A stretch of DNA of 64,000 bases from CAZRZN01 sp964604565. Its GTDB lineage: Bacteria; Pseudomonadota; Alphaproteobacteria; Rhodobacterales; Rhodobacteraceae. The notes beneath the pieces are model-generated. The model had not been told where the DNA came from. It worked only from the letters and a program-made list of their open reading frames with translations, and searched no databases. Both the position numbers and the translations under genes were made by a program. The DNA lies in contig CAZRZN010000002.1 of NCBI GenBank assembly GCA_964604565.1, positions 1 to 64,000 of the forward strand, read 5' to 3'. Of the stretch, positions 61,130-64,000 are shown piece by piece (within the stretch, counting starts at the first letter, position 1; each line of letters opens with the position of its first letter).

Positions 61130-61201
61130 GCGGCCTTGCGCATCAGATGCACAAGGGCCTTGTGAGGCGGCGGTGGGCCGGACCCTGCGTCGGCCCACCG
61201 C
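61130..61201 (-). other. tandem hairpins between binding-protein and ATPase genes
   Basis: A perfect eleven-pair stem, GCGGTGGGCCG (61170-61180) with CGGCCCACCGC (61191-61201), lies 28 bases after the binding-protein stop. A second imperfect stem near 61132-61158 (GGCCTTG with CAAGGGCC) follows. Neither has a T-run. Such elements usually protect the binding-protein part of the mRNA. Confidence 0.65.
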
Positions 61202-61229
61202 GCTGCTGTGGTGGATCAGGCTGTCAGGA

Positions 61230-62234
61230 TCAGAAGTTCAGAACCGGGCAGCTGTCGTCAGAGGAATAGTCGTGCACGGCGATCTCACCGGCGATGATCT
61301 GTTCGCGCGCGGTGTCCACCGCGGCTTTCATGTCTTCGCTGACAAGGGATTCGTTGTTCTCGTCCAGCGCATAGCCGACGCCGTTGTTTTCCAGACCCAG
61401 CGCGATGACGCCGGTTTCCAGATCCTCGCCTGCCGACATGGCATCGTAGACGGCCACATCCACGCGCTTGAGCATTGAGGTCAGGACCTGACCGGGGTGC
61501 AGGTAGTTCTGGTTGCTGTCCACACCGATCGAAAGAATGTCTTCGTCTGCGGCGGTTTGCAGCACGCCCAGACCAGTTCCGCCCGCGGCCGCGTAGATCA
61601 CGTCCGCACCCTGCGAAATCTGTGCCTTGGCCAGTTCCGACCCCTTCACCGGGTCGTTCCAGGCCGCCGGGGTCGTGCCGGTCATGTTGGCGATCACCTC
61701 GGCGTCGGGATTGACGGCCTTGACGCCTTGCGCGTAGCCACAGGCGAATTTGCGGATCAGCGGAATGTCCATGCCGCCGACGAAGCCGACTGTATCGGTT
61801 TCAGACGCCATGGCGGCCATCATGCCGACCAGATAGCTGCCCTCATGCTCGGCAAAGAGGATCGACAACACGTTGGGATGCGCCGCCGGGTCGACAAAGC
61901 CGTCGATGGTCACGAATTTGGTGTCCGGATAATCCGCCGCCACGGCGGCGATCGGCGAAGACATCGAAAATCCGGTTGTCACGACCGGGTTGAACCCTGC
62001 CTCTGCAAAGCGGCGCAGGGCCTGTTCACGCTGCGCTTCGGATTGCAATTCGATGTCCCGGAAGGAGCCGCCGGTTTCCTCTGCCCAGCGCTGCGCACCG
62101 TTGAAGGCCGCTTCGTTGAAGGATTTGTCGAACTTGCCGCCGAGATCATAGATCAGCGCCGGATCGGCCAGTGCTGCACCGGCGGTCAGCGCCAGCGCGG
62201 CTACGCTGCCGAGGGTCTTTGCAATAAACGTCAT
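61230..62234 (-). CDS. BMP-family nucleoside-binding protein
   Basis: This 334-residue periplasmic protein of the basic membrane protein/PnrA family has a signal peptide (MTFIAKTLGSVAALALTAGA). It shows the family start ALIYDLGGKFDKSFNEAAFN, VGFVGGMDIPLIRKFACGYA in the middle and DVIYAAAGGTGLGVLQTAAD later. It has no lipobox, so it is likely a free periplasmic protein. It captures nucleosides for the downstream ATPase and permeases. It is the first gene of the transporter operon; rimI lies 83 bases upstream. Confidence 0.9.
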   Translation of the reverse strand: MTFIAKTLGSVAALALTAGAALADPALIYDLGGKFDKSFNEAAFNGAQRWAEETGGSFRDIELQSEAQREQALRRFAEAGFNPVVTTGFSMSSPIAAVAADYPDTKFVTIDGFVDPAAHPNVLSILFAEHEGSYLVGMMAAMASETDTVGFVGGMDIPLIRKFACGYAQGVKAVNPDAEVIANMTGTTPAAWNDPVKGSELAKAQISQGADVIYAAAGGTGLGVLQTAADEDILSIGVDSNQNYLHPGQVLTSMLKRVDVAVYDAMSAGEDLETGVIALGLENNGVGYALDENNESLVSEDMKAAVDTAREQIIAGEIAVHDYSSDDSCPVLNF

Positions 62235-62317
62235 GACGTGCTCCCAGGTGGTGACGGAGGGGATCCCCGCCGTTCTGTTTGTGATGGCGCAATCAAAGCC
62301 GCAGGGGAAGGGGAGGG

Positions 62318-62773
62318 TCAACCGGTTTTTACCGCGTCGCCGCCCTTGTGTCGGTGACGTGAGGGCAGCGCCCGCGACATGATCACCGCGTCGTCGTGAC
62401 GGCCGTCCGCCTGCTGGTAATAGCCTTTGCGCAAACCGGTTTCCGCGTATCCCTGCCCGGCGTAGAAGGCGCGCGCGCCATCATTGGCGGCGGCCACCTC
62501 TAGAAAGACCTCTCCCGCGCCACGTCGTCGCGCCGCGTCATGAAAGCTCAGCAGCGCGCGCGCGGCCTCGCCGCGCCGCTGGAAGGCCGGATCGGTGGCC
62601 AGTGCGAGGATTTCTGCCTGATCCGCAATGACGAGGCCCAGAACATAGGCATGGTCCGTGGCGGTCAGCAGTGCCTGCGGCTGTGCCAGCGTCGCTTCGA
62701 TCTGCGCCGCGGACCAAGGTGCCATATGCGCGTAGGCCCGGGCCGCAATGTCCGCCATCCGTTCCGGCGTCAC
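62318..62773 (-). CDS. rimI: ribosomal-protein-alanine-type N-acetyltransferase
   Basis: This 151-residue GNAT enzyme resembles RimI, which acetylates the N-terminal alanine of ribosomal protein S18 and may act on other proteins. The acetyl-CoA motif is ATDPAFQRRGEAARALLSF, followed by EVAAANDGARAFYAGQGYAE. Its start overlaps the tsaB stop by four bases, the usual bacterial neighbourhood for rimI. A charged C-terminal tail (RHRHKGGDAVKTG) is slightly longer than usual. Confidence 0.88.
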   Translation of the reverse strand: MTPERMADIAARAYAHMAPWSAAQIEATLAQPQALLTATDHAYVLGLVIADQAEILALATDPAFQRRGEAARALLSFHDAARRRGAGEVFLEVAAANDGARAFYAGQGYAETGLRKGYYQQADGRHDDAVIMSRALPSRHRHKGGDAVKTG

Positions 62774-63345
62774 GGCAGGATCACGGGGGGGGCGTCGCGG
62801 CTCGGTGCGGCGTCGGCCGGCCGAATGTAGAGGGGGGCAGGGCGCGCGTCCGACGGGGATCGCACGGCGGCGACCCGCGCAATTCGCTCAGCCAGAATCG
62901 TTGGTTTGTCGATCATCACCGCACCGACGGCTTCGGCCAGCGGGCGCAGTTCGGGTGTGCCGCCGGAGGCGCAGAGATAGACTTGTCCGCGCGGCGCCAG
63001 CACTGCGGCAACGGCATCGGGTTCAGCCTGATGGATCGCATCGAATGTGGACACGCCGATTGCCGGAATGTCCAATCCCAGTGCCAGACCACGGGCGGCA
63101 CTGACGGCGATGCGGATACCGGTGAAGTTGCCGGGGCCTATGCCGACGCCGATGCGGTCAAGGTCGGACCATTCCTTGCCCGCCGTGGCAAGGACCTCTT
63201 CCAGCATCGGGATCAGCCGTTCGGCCTGCCCGCGCCCCATCTCTTCGCATGTGGTGGCCAGAAACGTGTCGCCGCACAGCAAAGCGGCGGCGCAATGCGC
63301 CGCCGACGTGTCAAATGCCAGAACGGTCAATTGTTCAGACGGCAA
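62770..63345 (-). CDS. tsaB: tRNA threonylcarbamoyladenosine biosynthesis protein TsaB
   Basis: This 191-residue ASKHA-fold protein is the TsaD partner needed for the t6A modification of tRNAs. TVLAFDTSAAHCAAALL and GIGPGNFTGIRIAVSAARGL are hallmarks of the family. No ATG is available: TTG at 63345 gives 191 residues and overlaps nfuA by 11 bases, while TTG at 63330 would start just before the conserved core. The choice between them is open. It is coupled to rimI. Confidence 0.9.
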   Translation of the reverse strand: MPSEQLTVLAFDTSAAHCAAALLCGDTFLATTCEEMGRGQAERLIPMLEEVLATAGKEWSDLDRIGVGIGPGNFTGIRIAVSAARGLALGLDIPAIGVSTFDAIHQAEPDAVAAVLAPRGQVYLCASGGTPELRPLAEAVGAVMIDKPTILAERIARVAAVRSPSDARPAPLYIRPADAAPSRDAPPVILP

Positions 63346-63898
63346 CCGGACGGACTTCGGTCACTTCGGGGATGTAGTGGCGCAGCAGGTTCTCGATGCC
63401 CATCTTGAGGGTCAGGGTCGAGGACGGGCAGCCTGCGCAGGCGCCCTGCATGTGCAGATAGACCACACCGCGCTCAAACCCGTGAAAGGTGATGTCGCCG
63501 CCATCCTGTGCCACGGCGGGCCGCACCCGACTGTCCAGCAATTCCTTGATCTGTCCGACCACTTCGGCATCCGCGCCATCATGCTCCGCGTGGCCGCCCG
63601 CCTGCGCCGCGCCATCCGCCATGACCGGCTGGCCGGACTGGAAATGCTCCATGATCGCGCCAAGGATCGCGGGTTTTACATGGTCCCAGTCGGTCGCTTC
63701 GCCCTTGGTGACGGTGACGAAGTCATTGCCGAAAAACACGCCTGTCACACCGTCGACCGCGAACAGGCGCTGCGCCAGCGGTGATGCCCCGGCAGCCTCT
63801 GATGAGGGGAAGTCGGCTGTCCCCATCTCCAGAACGGTCTGGCCGGGCATGAATTTCAGCGTTGCCGGGTTGGGCGTGGATTCTGTCTGGATGAACAT
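63335..63898 (-). CDS. nfuA: NifU-family Fe-S cluster carrier protein (NfuA type)
   Basis: This 187-residue protein has an N-terminal Nfu-N domain (MFIQTESTPNPATLKFMPG; VTGVFFGNDFVTVTK) and a C-terminal NifU domain whose cluster-binding CxxC is in MQGACAGCPSSTLTL near residue 150. The two are joined by a low-complexity Ala/Gly/His linker (GAAQAGGHAEHDGADAE). It carries 4Fe-4S clusters to target enzymes. The start at 63898 is the standard family N-terminus; a 17-codon extension is unlikely. Confidence 0.93.
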   Translation of the reverse strand: MFIQTESTPNPATLKFMPGQTVLEMGTADFPSSEAAGASPLAQRLFAVDGVTGVFFGNDFVTVTKGEATDWDHVKPAILGAIMEHFQSGQPVMADGAAQAGGHAEHDGADAEVVGQIKELLDSRVRPAVAQDGGDITFHGFERGVVYLHMQGACAGCPSSTLTLKMGIENLLRHYIPEVTEVRPVAV

Positions 63899-64000
63899 CT
63901 GAGAGCCCCCTTTTACGTCCTTCACTCTATATGCGCGCCGGTCCGACAATCGTCAAGGTTTTGAACGGTTCTAAACTGGCAAAGGCGGCGGAGATTGTCC

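Noticed and set aside
1..64000. tRNA, rRNA, CRISPR array, insertion sequence or prophage
   Set aside because: No cloverleaf-like conserved T-loop, no regularly spaced repeats, no transposase or phage structural motifs were recognised by reading. A tRNA search tool would be needed to exclude tRNAs fully.

Overview
KIND OF ORGANISM. The window is GC-rich, densely packed chromosomal DNA that reads like a member of the Rhodobacteraceae (Roseobacter group, Alphaproteobacteria). The grounds are gene content and protein sequence character: an archaeal-type class I lysyl-tRNA synthetase, a urtABCDE/ureDABCEFG locus, an IolC fused to a DUF2090 domain, and a dispersed GAGTATTT...GAGAGAAGAAG repeat of a type I associate with this family. 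No rRNA, tRNA, CRISPR array, insertion sequence or phage gene was recognised. One run of 100 N (55628-55727) is an assembly gap. LAYOUT. 0.4-8.8 kb: a myo-inositol catabolic operon on the minus strand (iolC-iolD-iolE, a small membrane protein, a PhyH-type dioxygenase, iolB), with a LacI-family regulator upstream. 9.1-14.3 kb: a three-gene minus-strand operon for exported proteins (trypsin-like protease with LprI-like and SH3 domains, diheme-cytochrome/DUF4384 protein, OmpA-domain protein). I recognise no named system here, and it is the best candidate for an undescribed one. 14.6-17.1 kb: a polar amino-acid ABC transporter. 17.4-20.3 kb: an aldo/keto reductase and a soluble globin-coupled chemotaxis receptor. 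20.5-34.9 kb: the urea locus, with urtABCDE uptake genes on minus facing the ureDABCEFG urease operon on plus. The urease operon carries extra genes (cyclase/hydrolase, AhpD-like protein, GNAT, small periplasmic protein) and a UreC with an 18-residue insertion. 35-55 kb: mostly housekeeping genes (cold-shock protein, ettA, nadD, dacB, L,D-transpeptidase, TerB-like, lysS, a ParA-like ATPase with a kinase-like partner, transaldolase, priA, a SppA-like peptidase, an SDR, uvrC). 55.2-57.2 kb: an acyl-CoA thioesterase and a TIGR02186 protein, both cut by the assembly gap, plus a TauE/SafE exporter. 57.3-62.2 kb: a BMP-type nucleoside ABC importer. 62.3-63.9 kb: nfuA-tsaB-rimI. HOW THE GENES WORK TOGETHER. 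The left half is mostly scavenging: inositol to central metabolites, amino acids, urea imported by Urt and hydrolysed by nickel urease matured by UreDEFG, and nucleosides. The right half supports translation, replication, repair and the cell wall. Many genes are translationally coupled through 1-11 nt overlaps. Hairpins are placed after binding-protein genes (urtA; the BMP protein), as expected for raising binding-protein mRNA above that of the membrane components. LIMITS. All calls come from reading the sequence. Functions rest on motifs and family resemblance, without database searches.
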